From Actinomycetes bacterium (lineage in GTDB: Bacteria > Actinomycetota > Actinomycetes > Propionibacteriales > Propionibacteriaceae): a stretch of 64,000 nucleotides of DNA. The notes under the pieces are model-generated. The model was not told where the DNA came from. It saw only the letters and a list, made by a program, of their open reading frames with translations, and did no database searches. This document shows positions 24,253 through 35,893 of this stretch, in pieces. Location of the stretch: assembly GCA_023460935.1 (NCBI GenBank), contig JAEWOI010000045.1, forward strand, positions 62,001-126,000. The letters are read 5' to 3'. How positions within the stretch are numbered: position 1 is the stretch's first letter; every line of letters begins with the position of its first letter. The translations under genes were made by a program, and so were the position numbers.

Positions 24253-24855
24253 ATGTCAACCTGGTTGTTGGTCGGGCTCGGGAATCCGGGCCCGACCTAC
24301 GCTTCTCACCGGCACAACGCCGGCTACCTCGTCGTCGACGAGCTGGCCCGCCGGGCCGGCGTCCGGTTCAGTGCTGCCGGGCAACTGCGGGCCGAGACGG
24401 CACAGACCCGGCTCACCGCCGCCGGCGGCCTGGGCGGGCTGGGCGCACAGGCCGAACAGCTGGTGCTGCTCAAGCCCCGTACCTTCATGAACGAGAGCGG
24501 GCAGGCCGTGGCGAAGGCCCTGGCCTACTTCAAGATCCCCGCGGAGCAACTCGTCGCGATCCATGACGAGCTCGACCTCGACTTCGGCCAGCTCCGGCTC
24601 AAGTTCGGTGGCGGCGACAACGGCCACAACGGGCTGAAGTCGATCCGCCGCAGCCTGGGCACCGGCGACTACTTCCGGGCCCGGTTCGGCGTCGGCCGGC
24701 CCCCGGGCCGACAGGACCCGGCCGACTACGTGCTCAGCCCCTTCCCCGCATCACAGTCCGCCGACCTGGCCGTCGAGGTGTCCCGTTGCGCCGATGCCGT
24801 GGAGGCCCTGCTCACCCTCGGCCTGGACGTGGCCCAGAGCCGCTTCAACTCCTGA
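24253..24855 (+). CDS. pth: Peptidyl-tRNA hydrolase
   Basis: A 200-aa esterase releasing peptides from drop-off peptidyl-tRNA. Diagnostic residues present: VGLGNPGPTYASHRHNAGY (Asn and catalytic His near 21), LLKPRTFMNESGQAV, HDELDLDFGQLRLKFGGGDNGHNGLKSI (catalytic Asp near 99, GHNG) and FRARFGVGRP. Eight bp after rplY and probably co-transcribed with it. Same pair as Rv1015c-Rv1014c in mycobacteria. Confidence 0.95.
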   Translation: MSTWLLVGLGNPGPTYASHRHNAGYLVVDELARRAGVRFSAAGQLRAETAQTRLTAAGGLGGLGAQAEQLVLLKPRTFMNESGQAVAKALAYFKIPAEQLVAIHDELDLDFGQLRLKFGGGDNGHNGLKSIRRSLGTGDYFRARFGVGRPPGRQDPADYVLSPFPASQSADLAVEVSRCADAVEALLTLGLDVAQSRFNS

Positions 24856-24944
24856 CCGCCCGGCCGCAGCAATCGCCGGACGGCCGCGTCGGTGGGTTGC
24901 GCGGCGGCACAGGGGCTGCGATCCGGGGTGTCGGTGCGCCCCGG

Positions 24945-24950
24945 TAAGGT
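24945..24950 (+). promoter_or_regulatory. Leaderless -10 box TAAGGT for mfd
   Basis: TAAGGT lies 6 nt before the GTG at 24957; there is no Shine-Dalgarno sequence. Confidence 0.5.
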
Positions 24951-24956
24951 GATGCG

Positions 24957-28535
<3,579 letters not shown>

Positions 28536-28636
28536 GATCGCCCGGGTACGAAACCGCAACCGGCGCTGCGCCCGGCCCCCGGCACCCGCCGAGGCCGCTC
28601 CCGGACAGCGCCGGCAGGTGTAGCGAAGGGTGGTCA

Positions 28637-29173
28637 GTGTTGAAGTCAGTGGCGAAGGTAGCGACGGTTGCGATCGTCGGGGCGCTGGCCCTGACCGGCT
28701 GCTCGGTGACCAACCCGCAGGTGGCCGCCTACGTTGACGGTACGCCGGTCAGCCAGACCGAGGTGGACACCGTCTCCCGGGTCCTGGCCGAATCGACGGC
28801 CGACCCGCTGGACACCGCCGGCAGCTTCGCTCCCACCGTGCTGACGATCATCGTGCAGAGCAAGCTCGCGGCCAAGACAGCAGCGGAGAAGGGGATCACC
28901 GTCACCGAGGCGCAGCGGCAGACCGTGATCGCCCAGAACGAGGTCTACGGCACCCTGCTCGGCAACCCGGCAACCGCCGCCTTCATGACCGGCTTCGCCA
29001 ACGCTTCGGTGATCCTTTCCGACCAGTCCGCGGTGCCGGTGTTCCAGGACGTCGTCGCGCGCACCCCCGTCCGGGTGAACCCCCGCTTCGGGGAGTGGAA
29101 CAAGGAGCAGGCCGCGCTGGCCGAGGGCAGCAGCGGCTCGCTCTCTGAGCTGGCGCCGCTGCCTCAGCAGTGA
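28637..29173 (+). CDS. SurA-like secreted lipoprotein
   Basis: A 178-aa lipoprotein: charged N-terminus, hydrophobic stretch, lipobox LALTGCS with the cysteine near residue 23. The mature part resembles the N-terminal domain of SurA-like chaperones (AAYVDGTPVSQTEVDTVSRVL then SKLAAKTAAEKGITVTEAQRQ) and lacks a PPIase domain, so a foldase role is only a possibility. It occupies the place between mfd and mazG. Start is GTG 28637 or the next codon TTG 28640. The 101 bp between mfd and this gene show only a weak AAGGG RBS. Confidence 0.75.
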   Translation: MLKSVAKVATVAIVGALALTGCSVTNPQVAAYVDGTPVSQTEVDTVSRVLAESTADPLDTAGSFAPTVLTIIVQSKLAAKTAAEKGITVTEAQRQTVIAQNEVYGTLLGNPATAAFMTGFANASVILSDQSAVPVFQDVVARTPVRVNPRFGEWNKEQAALAEGSSGSLSELAPLPQQ

Positions 29174-29180
29174 GTTGCCG

Positions 29181-29849
29181 GTGAGCCTGCCGCAGCCGGA
29201 ACTCGCCCGGCTGGTGTCGGTGATGCACCGGCTGCGCACCGGCTGCCCGTGGGACGCCGAGCAGACGCACGCCTCCCTCGTCCACTACCTGGTGGAGGAG
29301 ACCCTCGAGGTGGTGGAGGCGATCGAGGTGGGCAGCGACGACCAGCTGCTCGAGGAGTTGGGGGACCTGCTGCTGCAGGTGGTCTTCCACGCCGAGATCG
29401 CCGCCGAGACCGGCCGGTTCGACATCGAGGACGTCGCCCGCCGGATCGCGGACAAGCTGGTCGCCCGCCACCCCTATGTCTTCGCCGATGCCGAGGTGCC
29501 GCAGGACCTGATGGCCTCCTGGGAACGGGCGAAGGCCGTGGAGAAGGGCCGGGCGTCGGCGCTGGACGGCATCCCGCAGCGCATGTCCGCGCTGACCCGC
29601 GCGCACAAGGTGATCGCGCGGGCCCGTAGCCACGGGCTGGACCTGCAACAGCTCGGGCTGCCGGAGCCGGCCGCGGCGGAGCCGGAAGCGCCGCAGGCGA
29701 GCCCGCGGGCGGAAGGGCTCGGAACTGAACTGCTGGCGCTCGTCGCCCGGGCAGAGGCGCTGGGCATCGACCCCGAGCAGGCGGCAAGGGCCGCGCTGCG
29801 CAACCTGGAACGGCGCGTGCGGGACGTCGAGGGCGGCAACGGAGCCTGA
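29181..29849 (+). CDS. mazG: Nucleoside triphosphate pyrophosphohydrolase MazG
   Basis: A 222-aa MazG hydrolysing (d)NTPs to monophosphates, thought to clear non-canonical nucleotides. Seen: LRTGCPWDAEQTHASLVHYLVEETLEVVEAIE (EExxE metal motif, about 20-50) and EELGDLLLQVVFHAEIA (ExxD partner). The C-terminal third is a low-similarity Ala/Pro/Glu linker followed by a helical region. Begins 7 bp after the lipoprotein stop, start GTG 29181 or TTG 29175. The order mfd-lipoprotein-mazG-eno parallels Rv1020-Rv1023 with genes shuffled. Confidence 0.9.
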   Translation: MSLPQPELARLVSVMHRLRTGCPWDAEQTHASLVHYLVEETLEVVEAIEVGSDDQLLEELGDLLLQVVFHAEIAAETGRFDIEDVARRIADKLVARHPYVFADAEVPQDLMASWERAKAVEKGRASALDGIPQRMSALTRAHKVIARARSHGLDLQQLGLPEPAAAEPEAPQASPRAEGLGTELLALVARAEALGIDPEQAARAALRNLERRVRDVEGGNGA

Positions 29850-29998
29850 GGCGGGGGCCCGGTCGGGCCGGCTTCGGAGCACCGCCGGTGGCGCAATCGC
29901 GCGTCCGCTGCCAGCTCATGCGCAGTATTGCGGCTGGCGGTGCAGCCGCTGAGTCACGATCCTCGTTTGTCGTCGGACCGGTTCCAGAGGGGGATTCG

Positions 29999-30466
29999 AT
30001 GAAACGTGCCTACGCGGTACTCGCGTTCGTTGTCTGTGGGCTGGTGGCGGTGCAGGCGGCCGTCGCGGTCTGGGCGGAATCGGGCCTGTTCCTCTGGATC
30101 GCGGGCGGCGGTTCGATCGACCAGGCCACCCTCGAGTCGGGCACGCTGCCGCCGTTCGCCGAGACCGCCGGGTTCATGATCCACGGCATGAACGGGATGA
30201 TGGTGATCCCCGTCGTAGCCCTCCTGCTGCTGGTGTCCTCCTTCTTCGCGAAGGTGACCCGCGGGGTCGCCTGGGCTGTGGCCGTCGCGGCGCTGGTCGC
30301 CCTCCAGGTCACCCTCGGCATACTCGGCCACAGCGTGTCGATCGCAGGACTCGTCCACGGCCTCAACGCCATGGCGCTGTTCACCGTCGCCCTGCTGGCC
30401 GGCCTCAGGGCCTGGCGTTCGGCAACCGTCCCCGCAGCCGCGGAGCCCTTGCCAGCGGTCGTCTAG
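29999..30466 (+). CDS. DUF6220-like four-helix membrane protein
   Basis: A 155-aa membrane protein with four predicted helices. Two symmetrical His motifs stand out: HGMNGMM at the start of helix 2 and VHGLNAMALF at the start of helix 4, preceded by LQVTLGILGHSV; paired histidines of this kind could bind haem or a quinone, but that is speculation. The pattern resembles the DUF6220 group. A GAGGGGG element sits just before the ATG. Its TAG stop is directly followed by the multicopper oxidase GTG with no intervening base, so the two are probably one functional unit. Confidence 0.75.
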   Translation: MKRAYAVLAFVVCGLVAVQAAVAVWAESGLFLWIAGGGSIDQATLESGTLPPFAETAGFMIHGMNGMMVIPVVALLLLVSSFFAKVTRGVAWAVAVAALVALQVTLGILGHSVSIAGLVHGLNAMALFTVALLAGLRAWRSATVPAAAEPLPAVV

Positions 30467-31957
30467 GTGGCCGCCAGCGCTGCGCCCGGCGTCCGTCCCT
30501 GGCGGCGCAGCCTGCGCGTCTGGCTGCCGGTCGCCCTGACCCTGGCGCTGGTGGTTCCGCTGGCGGTGCTCTGGGCCGGCAGCCTGGTGCCGGCGACCCT
30601 TTCCGTGATGGACATGGGCAGTGCCGACTCCGGCACCGGTGCGGCGCTGGGCCACGGCCACGATGATTCCGGCGGGACGAGCCTGACCGAGCTGGTAGCC
30701 GACCCGCACCGCGAGGCCGACGTCAGGATCGACCTGCGCGCGGCTGCCGCGACCCTGCGGTTCGGCGGGCTGGACGTGCCCGGCTACACCGTCAACGGCA
30801 GCTCTCCGGGACCGACGATCCGGGCGGTGGAGGGCGACCTGGTCGAGGTCCGCTTCACCAACGACTCGGTGCCGGCGGGGGTGACCCTGCACTGGCACGG
30901 CGTGGAGGTGCCGAACGCGATGGACGGTGTCGCCGGGGTGACCCAGGACGCGCTGGGCCCGGGGCAGTCCTTCACCTACCGGTTCATCGCCAAGCGGGCC
31001 GGCACGTTCTGGTACCACTCCCACCAGGTGTCCCACGAGCAGGTGGTCGGCGGCCTCTACGGCGCGCTGGTGATCGTTCCGGCGGAGGGCGGCGAACCGG
31101 ACGTCCCGGACGCGGTGGCGCTCGCCCACACCTACGCCGGCGTGCGCACCGTGAACGGCAGCGCCGGCAACCTGGTGGTGCCGGTGCAGCGGGGCAGGCT
31201 CCGGCTGCGGGTGGTCAACACCGACAACGCCACGCTGCCCGTGTGGAGCTCGCACCCGGTGGTGGTGGCGGCGGTGGACGGCAATGAGGTGAACGAGCCG
31301 ACGCCGGTCGGGGGACAGCTGCTCGGGGTGCCTGCAGGTGGCCGGGTGGACCTGCTCGTCGAGCCACCCGCGGACGGGGCCGTCCGGGTGCAGCTGTCGA
31401 AGGCGACCGCAGTGGTCGTCACCGCCGGGGGCACCGAACCTCCAGAGCCGCCCCAGCCGGCCGCGAGGTTCGACCTGCTGGGCTATGGCCGTCCGGCCGG
31501 GGTCGGCTTCGACCCGGCTGCGGTCGAGCGTTCCTTCGAGTACGTGCTCACCCAACAGCCCGGGTTCGTGAAGGGCCGTCCGGGGGTGTGGTGGGCGATC
31601 AACGGGCGGTTGTACCCGCACGTGCCGATGTTCATGGTGGCCACCGGTGAGGTGGTCGGGATGCGCGTGGACAACCGCACCAGCGAGGTGCACCCGATGC
31701 ACCTGCACGGCCACCGGGTGCTGGTGCGGGCCCGCAACGGGGTGGCGGCCACGGGTAGCCCGTGGTGGACCGATTCGTTCGACGTGCAGCCGGGGGAGAC
31801 CTACGACATCGTCTTCGTCGCTGACAACCCGGGCATCTGGATGGACCACTGCCACAACCTCGTCCACGCCAGGGACGGCATGGTGGCCCACCTGGCCTAC
31901 GCCGGCATCACGACCCCGTTCCGGCTCGGCGGCACGGCGGCCAACGAACCGGAGTGA
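30467..31957 (+). CDS. Membrane-anchored multicopper oxidase
   Basis: A 496-aa oxidase. An N-terminal signal-anchor helix (about 16-38) is followed by a His/Gly/Asp-rich linker (GHGHDDSGG) and cupredoxin domains. All four copper-ligand motifs are present: TLHWHGVE (about 140), FWYHSHQ (about 180), HPMHLHGH (about 408) and HCHNLVHARDGM (about 460), the last giving the type 1 Cys and an axial Met. It should oxidise a substrate outside the membrane while reducing O2 to water; metal ions and phenols are both possible. It directly follows the membrane protein gene without spacing. Confidence 0.9.
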   Translation: MAASAAPGVRPWRRSLRVWLPVALTLALVVPLAVLWAGSLVPATLSVMDMGSADSGTGAALGHGHDDSGGTSLTELVADPHREADVRIDLRAAAATLRFGGLDVPGYTVNGSSPGPTIRAVEGDLVEVRFTNDSVPAGVTLHWHGVEVPNAMDGVAGVTQDALGPGQSFTYRFIAKRAGTFWYHSHQVSHEQVVGGLYGALVIVPAEGGEPDVPDAVALAHTYAGVRTVNGSAGNLVVPVQRGRLRLRVVNTDNATLPVWSSHPVVVAAVDGNEVNEPTPVGGQLLGVPAGGRVDLLVEPPADGAVRVQLSKATAVVVTAGGTEPPEPPQPAARFDLLGYGRPAGVGFDPAAVERSFEYVLTQQPGFVKGRPGVWWAINGRLYPHVPMFMVATGEVVGMRVDNRTSEVHPMHLHGHRVLVRARNGVAATGSPWWTDSFDVQPGETYDIVFVADNPGIWMDHCHNLVHARDGMVAHLAYAGITTPFRLGGTAANEPE

Positions 31958-32074
31958 AGCGCGGCAGGCACATCCGGGACGGGGCGCTTGACCGGGTTCG
32001 CGGGCGGCGGGAGCCGTGCGGCTGGCGATAGGGTTGTGCCGACGACTTTGGACTCCTCCCGAAAGGCACACATC

Positions 32075-33358
32075 GTGGCAAGTATTGAGTTCGTTGACGC
32101 GCGCCAGATCCTCGACTCGCGCGGCAACCCCACCGTCGAGGTGCAGGTGGTCCTGGATGACGGCGCCGAAGGCCGCGCAGCCGTCCCGTCCGGCGCATCC
32201 ACCGGCGCGTTCGAAGCGGTCGAGCTGCGTGACGGCGACGCCGCGCACTACGGCGGCAAGGGCGTGCTGAAGGCAGTCGAGAACGTGATCGAGCAGATCG
32301 GCCCCGAGGTCATCGGCATGGAGGCGGACGAGCAGCGCCTGCTCGACCAGGCCATGATCGAGCTCGACGGCACCGACAACAAGGGCAAGCTCGGCGCCAA
32401 CGCGATCCTCGGCGTCTCCCTGGCCGTGGCGCACGCAGCGTCGGAGTCGGCCGGCCTGCCGCTGTACCGCTACATCGGCGGCCCGACCGCCAACCTGCTG
32501 CCCGTGCCGATGATGAACATCCTCAACGGTGGGTCGCACGCCGACTCCAACGTCGACATCCAGGAGTTCATGATCGCCCCGATCGGTGCGGCCACCTTCG
32601 CCGAGGCGCTCGAGATGGGCGCGGGTGTCTACCACGCGCTGAAGGCCGTGCTGAAGGGCCGCGGGCTGGCCACCGGTCTCGGCGACGAGGGCGGCTTCGC
32701 CCCGAACCTCGGCAGCAACGCCGAGGCGCTGGACCTCATCCTCGAGGCCATCGGCAACGCCGGCTTCACCCCGGGCAAGGACGTCGCGCTCGCGCTCGAC
32801 GTGGCCGCTTCCGAGTTCTACAACGAGGACGGCACCTACAGCTTCGAGGGCGGCAAGAAGACCGCAGCCGAGATGACCGCCTACTACGCGGAGCTGGTGG
32901 CGAAGTACCCGCTGGTCTCGATCGAGGACCCGCTGAACGAGGACGACTGGGACGGCTGGAAGACCATCACCGACCAGCTCGGTGACAAGGTGCAGCTGGT
33001 CGGCGACGACCTGTTCGTCACCAACGTGACCCGCCTGCAGCGCGGTATCGACAACAGCACGGCGAACTCGCTGCTGGTGAAGGTGAACCAGATCGGCTCG
33101 CTCACCGAGACCATCGACGCCGTCACCCTCGCCCACCGCAGCGGCTACACGACGATGATGAGCCACCGCTCCGGCGAGACCGAGGACGTCACGATCGCCG
33201 ACCTCGCGGTAGCCCTCGGTTGTGGCCAGATCAAGACCGGCGCCCCGGCCCGGACCGAGCGGGTGGCGAAGTACAACCAGCTGCTCCGCATCGAGGAGGA
33301 CCTCGACGACGCCGCGCGCTACGCCGGCGCCGCAGCGTTCCCGCGGTTCAAGGCCTGA
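32075..33358 (+). CDS. eno: Enolase (phosphopyruvate hydratase)
   Basis: A 427-aa glycolytic enzyme interconverting 2-phosphoglycerate and phosphoenolpyruvate. Motifs: ARQILDSRGNPTVEV, PSGASTGAFEAVELRDGD, GDEGGFAPN (about 202), the Mg ligands in ALDVAASEFY, SIEDPLNEDDWDG and VGDDLFVTN, catalytic Lys in LLVKVNQIG and SHRSGETED. GTG start with GAAAGG upstream. A TAGGGT box at 32029-32034 would give a 5' UTR of about 35 nt. Ends in a strong terminator. Confidence 0.97.
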   Translation: MASIEFVDARQILDSRGNPTVEVQVVLDDGAEGRAAVPSGASTGAFEAVELRDGDAAHYGGKGVLKAVENVIEQIGPEVIGMEADEQRLLDQAMIELDGTDNKGKLGANAILGVSLAVAHAASESAGLPLYRYIGGPTANLLPVPMMNILNGGSHADSNVDIQEFMIAPIGAATFAEALEMGAGVYHALKAVLKGRGLATGLGDEGGFAPNLGSNAEALDLILEAIGNAGFTPGKDVALALDVAASEFYNEDGTYSFEGGKKTAAEMTAYYAELVAKYPLVSIEDPLNEDDWDGWKTITDQLGDKVQLVGDDLFVTNVTRLQRGIDNSTANSLLVKVNQIGSLTETIDAVTLAHRSGYTTMMSHRSGETEDVTIADLAVALGCGQIKTGAPARTERVAKYNQLLRIEEDLDDAARYAGAAAFPRFKA

Positions 33359-33370
33359 CCCGAGCCGAAC

Positions 33371-33401
33371 GACCCCGGGGAGCCCCGCGCTCCCCGGGGT
33401 C
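33371..33401 (+). terminator. eno terminator
   Basis: Perfect 12-bp stem (left arm GACCCCGGGGAG, 33371-33382; right arm 33390-33401), 7-nt loop, followed by TTCGCCTTCCC. Confidence 0.75.
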
Positions 33402-33422
33402 TTCGCCTTCCCGTGGCTCCTC

Positions 33423-33540
33423 GGGGACGGTTCCTTTTGCGCCATCTGATGACTCGGACGCCATTTGGCTGGTTGGGGACGGTTCCGGTTGCGCCATCTC
33501 GAGGTGGTTCGCCGCAGGTGGCGCGAAAGGAACCGTCCCC
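33423..33540. repeat. Repeat family B, three 22-bp units (two forward, one reverse)
   Basis: Units at 33423-33444, 33475-33496 (forward) and 33519-33540 (reverse) share GGGGACGGTTCC and end in TGCGCCA or its GCGC variant. The same family recurs at 63098-63280. Placed between the eno terminator and divIC. Confidence 0.8.
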
Positions 33541-33618
33541 GGCGCGCCGGGCCCAGCGCGTCCGGCGGGAGGCGGACGGCTGGGCAACTTATCCTTGACG
33601 CGATGAGGACGAGGGCAG

Positions 33619-34179
33619 ATGGCGCGCGCAACCCGTAGCCCGCGCAGCACCAGCACCGGTCCCGGACGCACCAACCGACGCGCCCGGACGGGTACCCGCG
33701 CGTCCGCTGCGTCCCCGGCCGAGCCACCGGCGGAAGCCACCGGCCCGGCGCTACCGGTGTGGCGGCGCGGCCTGCACTTCACCCGGCGCGCGCTCGTGCT
33801 CGCCCTGGTCGTGGTGGCCCTGGCGATCTCCTTCGGCGGCTCGTTGCGGATCTACCTCACCCAGCAGCACCAGCTGGCTGTGGCCGAGCAGCAGATCCGC
33901 GACTCCTCGGCGCGGATCGCAGACCTCGAGGCGGAGCTCGCCAGGTGGAACGACCCCGCCTACGTCAAGGCACAGGCCCGGCAGCGGCTTGGCTGGGTGA
34001 TGCCGGGCGAGACCGGCTACCGGGTGATCGGCCCGGACGGGGAACCGTTGGGCGGCGGCGTGGTGATCGAGTCCGAGCGGCGACTGCCCGAAGGCGAGCA
34101 CGAACCGGTGTGGTGGGACCGCCTCTGGGGGTCGGTCCAGGCCGCGGACGCCCCCGTCCGCAAGGTCGGCGTCCGCTGA
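33619..34179 (+). CDS. divIC: Septum formation initiator protein (FtsB/DivIC family)
   Basis: A 186-aa bitopic protein. A basic, Ala/Pro-rich cytoplasmic N-terminus (about 1-55) precedes a single membrane helix (about 57-75) and a coiled coil (RIYLTQQHQLAVAEQQIRDS onward) ending in the family motif WNDPAYVKAQARQRLGWVMPGE. It acts with FtsQ and FtsL at the division site. A GAGGG RBS precedes the ATG; a TATCCT box at 33590-33595 may be its -10. Located as in M. tuberculosis (Rv1024, after eno). Confidence 0.9.
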   Translation: MARATRSPRSTSTGPGRTNRRARTGTRASAASPAEPPAEATGPALPVWRRGLHFTRRALVLALVVVALAISFGGSLRIYLTQQHQLAVAEQQIRDSSARIADLEAELARWNDPAYVKAQARQRLGWVMPGETGYRVIGPDGEPLGGGVVIESERRLPEGEHEPVWWDRLWGSVQAADAPVRKVGVR

Positions 34180-34246
34180 ACGCCCCCCGCTCGGGCGCTC
34201 GACCAGGGCTCCGCGGATCATCGCGCGCGCGGCGACGGATGGAACA

Positions 34247-34756
34247 ATGGCTGCCGTGCCGAGCGAACCCCTCACCCCGACCGATGCCCAGGTAGTCGCA
34301 GCCCAGCTGGGCCGGGAGGCCAGGGGAGTGGCCGGCGTCGCGTGGCGGTGCCCGTGCGGCAAGCCCGGCGTGCTGGCCACCAACCCGCGGCTGCCGGACG
34401 GAACCCCGTTCCCCACGACCTACTACCTCACCTGTCCCAGGGCCGTTGCGGCCTGCTCAACCCTTGAGGCGAGCGGGCTGATGACAGAGATGACCGCCCG
34501 CCTGGCTGAGGAGCAGGAACTGGCCGATGGCTACCGCCGCGCGCACGAGTCCTACCTGGCCGACCGCGCCCGGCTGGGCGAGGTGCCCGAGATCGCAGGG
34601 GTCAGCGCGGGCGGCATGCCCGACCGGGTGAAGTGCCTGCACGTGCTCGCGGCCCACGCCCTCGCAGCCGGACCCGGCGTGAACCCGTTGGGTGACGAGA
34701 CGGTGGCCGCCCTCGGCGACTTCTGGACACGTCCCTGCCTCGAAGACCATGGCTGA
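34247..34756 (+). CDS. DUF501 family protein
   Basis: A 169-aa protein of the actinobacterial DUF501 family (Rv1025-like). Conserved elements: QLGREARGVAGVAWRCPCGKPGVLATNPRLPDGTPFPTTYYLTCP with a CxC...C arrangement suggestive of metal binding, SGLMTEM, YRRAHESYLADR and GGMPDRVKCLHVLAAHALAAGPGVNPLGDE. Function unknown. It overlaps ppx by 8 bp, and the constant divIC-DUF501-ppx order suggests a shared role in cell envelope or phosphate physiology. Start is ATG 34247, with GTG 34256 as alternative. Confidence 0.88.
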   Translation: MAAVPSEPLTPTDAQVVAAQLGREARGVAGVAWRCPCGKPGVLATNPRLPDGTPFPTTYYLTCPRAVAACSTLEASGLMTEMTARLAEEQELADGYRRAHESYLADRARLGEVPEIAGVSAGGMPDRVKCLHVLAAHALAAGPGVNPLGDETVAALGDFWTRPCLEDHG

Positions 34757-35669
34757 GCTCTACGCCGCCGTCGACTGCGGCACCAACTCGGTGCGGCTCC
34801 TGGTCTGCCGCGCTGAAGCCGGTGCGCTGGTGGAGGTCGACCGCAGGCTGCACCTGACCAGGCTCGGGCAGGGCGTGGATGCCACCGGCAGCTTCCACCC
34901 CGAGGCGCTGCGGCGCACGCTCGACGCGATGGCGGACTTCGGCGCCCAGCTGGACCGGCTCGGCGTCCGCCACCGCCGGGTGGTGGCCACCTCCGCAGCC
35001 CGCGACGCCGCGAACTCGGCGGCCTTCTTCGAAGGCGTGCGCGCGCGGCTGGGTACCGACGCCGAGATCATCCCGGGCGAGGAGGAGGCGCGGCTGTCCT
35101 ACCTCGGCGCGGTCGGGGCGCTGCCTGCGCTCCCGCAGCCGACGCTGGTAATGGACATCGGCGGCGGGTCCACCGAGCTGGTGCTGGGCGGCGCCGCCGG
35201 CCCGGTCACAACGGTGTCCCTCGACATCGGCTCGGTCCGGCTCCGTGAGCGGCACCTGCACGGCGACCCGCCCAGCGCGGCGGAGACCGCAGCCGCGACC
35301 GCGCACGTGGATGCGCTCCTGGACGGCTGCGGCATCGACTTCGCAGCTGTGGCCACCTGGGTGGGGGTCGGCGGCACCGCGACCAGCCTCTCCGCCCTTG
35401 CTCAGGGGCTGGCCACCTACGACAGGTCGAAGGTGCACGGCTCCGTGGTGCAGCCGGACGTGCTGGACAACCTTGCCCGGCGCCTGCTGGCGATGCCGGT
35501 GGCCGAGGTGGTGGAGCTGCCCACGATGGTCCCTGGCCGGGCCGACGTCATCTGCGCTGGCGCGCTCGTGTGCGCCGGCGTCGGGCGGCGCGTGGCCGGG
35601 CCGTTGCTGGTGAGCGAGGCCGACATCCTGGACGGGATCGTCCTTGGCCTGGCCGCTCCGACGCGCTGA
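34749..35669 (+). CDS. ppx: Ppx/GppA-family exopolyphosphatase
   Basis: A 306-aa protein of the short actinobacterial Ppx type (Rv1026-like), with only the two ASKHA domains and no C-terminal HD domain. Seen: AAVDCGTNSVRLLV (phosphate-1 loop), VATSAARDAANS, IPGEEEARLSYLGA (catalytic Glu), VMDIGGGSTELVLG (phosphate-2) and WVGVGGTATSLSAL. It hydrolyses polyphosphate ends or (p)ppGpp. Start ATG 34749 lies in the DUF501 stop region as ATGGCTGA. Confidence 0.92.
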   Translation: MAELYAAVDCGTNSVRLLVCRAEAGALVEVDRRLHLTRLGQGVDATGSFHPEALRRTLDAMADFGAQLDRLGVRHRRVVATSAARDAANSAAFFEGVRARLGTDAEIIPGEEEARLSYLGAVGALPALPQPTLVMDIGGGSTELVLGGAAGPVTTVSLDIGSVRLRERHLHGDPPSAAETAAATAHVDALLDGCGIDFAAVATWVGVGGTATSLSALAQGLATYDRSKVHGSVVQPDVLDNLARRLLAMPVAEVVELPTMVPGRADVICAGALVCAGVGRRVAGPLLVSEADILDGIVLGLAAPTR

Positions 35670-35783
35670 CGGCCGACCACCCGGACCCCCAAATGTGAGC
35701 GTTGCTCAGGCGCCGGCGCCGATCGCCCCATCCGCCTAGTTCGGGCGTCGGATAACGACTTAGTAACAGAAACTTGGAACCGA

Positions 35784-35813
35784 TTGTGAGGGCTAACATG
35801 TGAGCCTTAACAT
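35784..35813 (+). promoter_or_regulatory. Promoter with 14-bp direct repeat upstream of the sugar ABC operon
   Basis: TTGTGA (35784-35789) and TAACAT (35808-35813) with an 18-bp spacer make a plausible sigma-70 promoter in a locally AT-rich 224-bp gap. TGTGAGNNNTAACA occurs twice in direct tandem (35785-35798 and 35799-35812), so the -10-like word TAACAT is duplicated. This could mark regulator binding or two overlapping promoters. Confidence 0.45.
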
Positions 35814-35893
35814 GCTGCCACGGCCAGAGTCGGCCGTCCGGTGCCGGTGGAACTCAAGGCCCCACCCCCGGGTGCGAACAAGGAGGTTTGTCA

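Noticed and set aside
29954..33727. 1257-codon open frame antisense to the oxidase and enolase genes
   Set aside because: Same composition effect; it spans several real genes and intergenic regions and has no recognisable domain.
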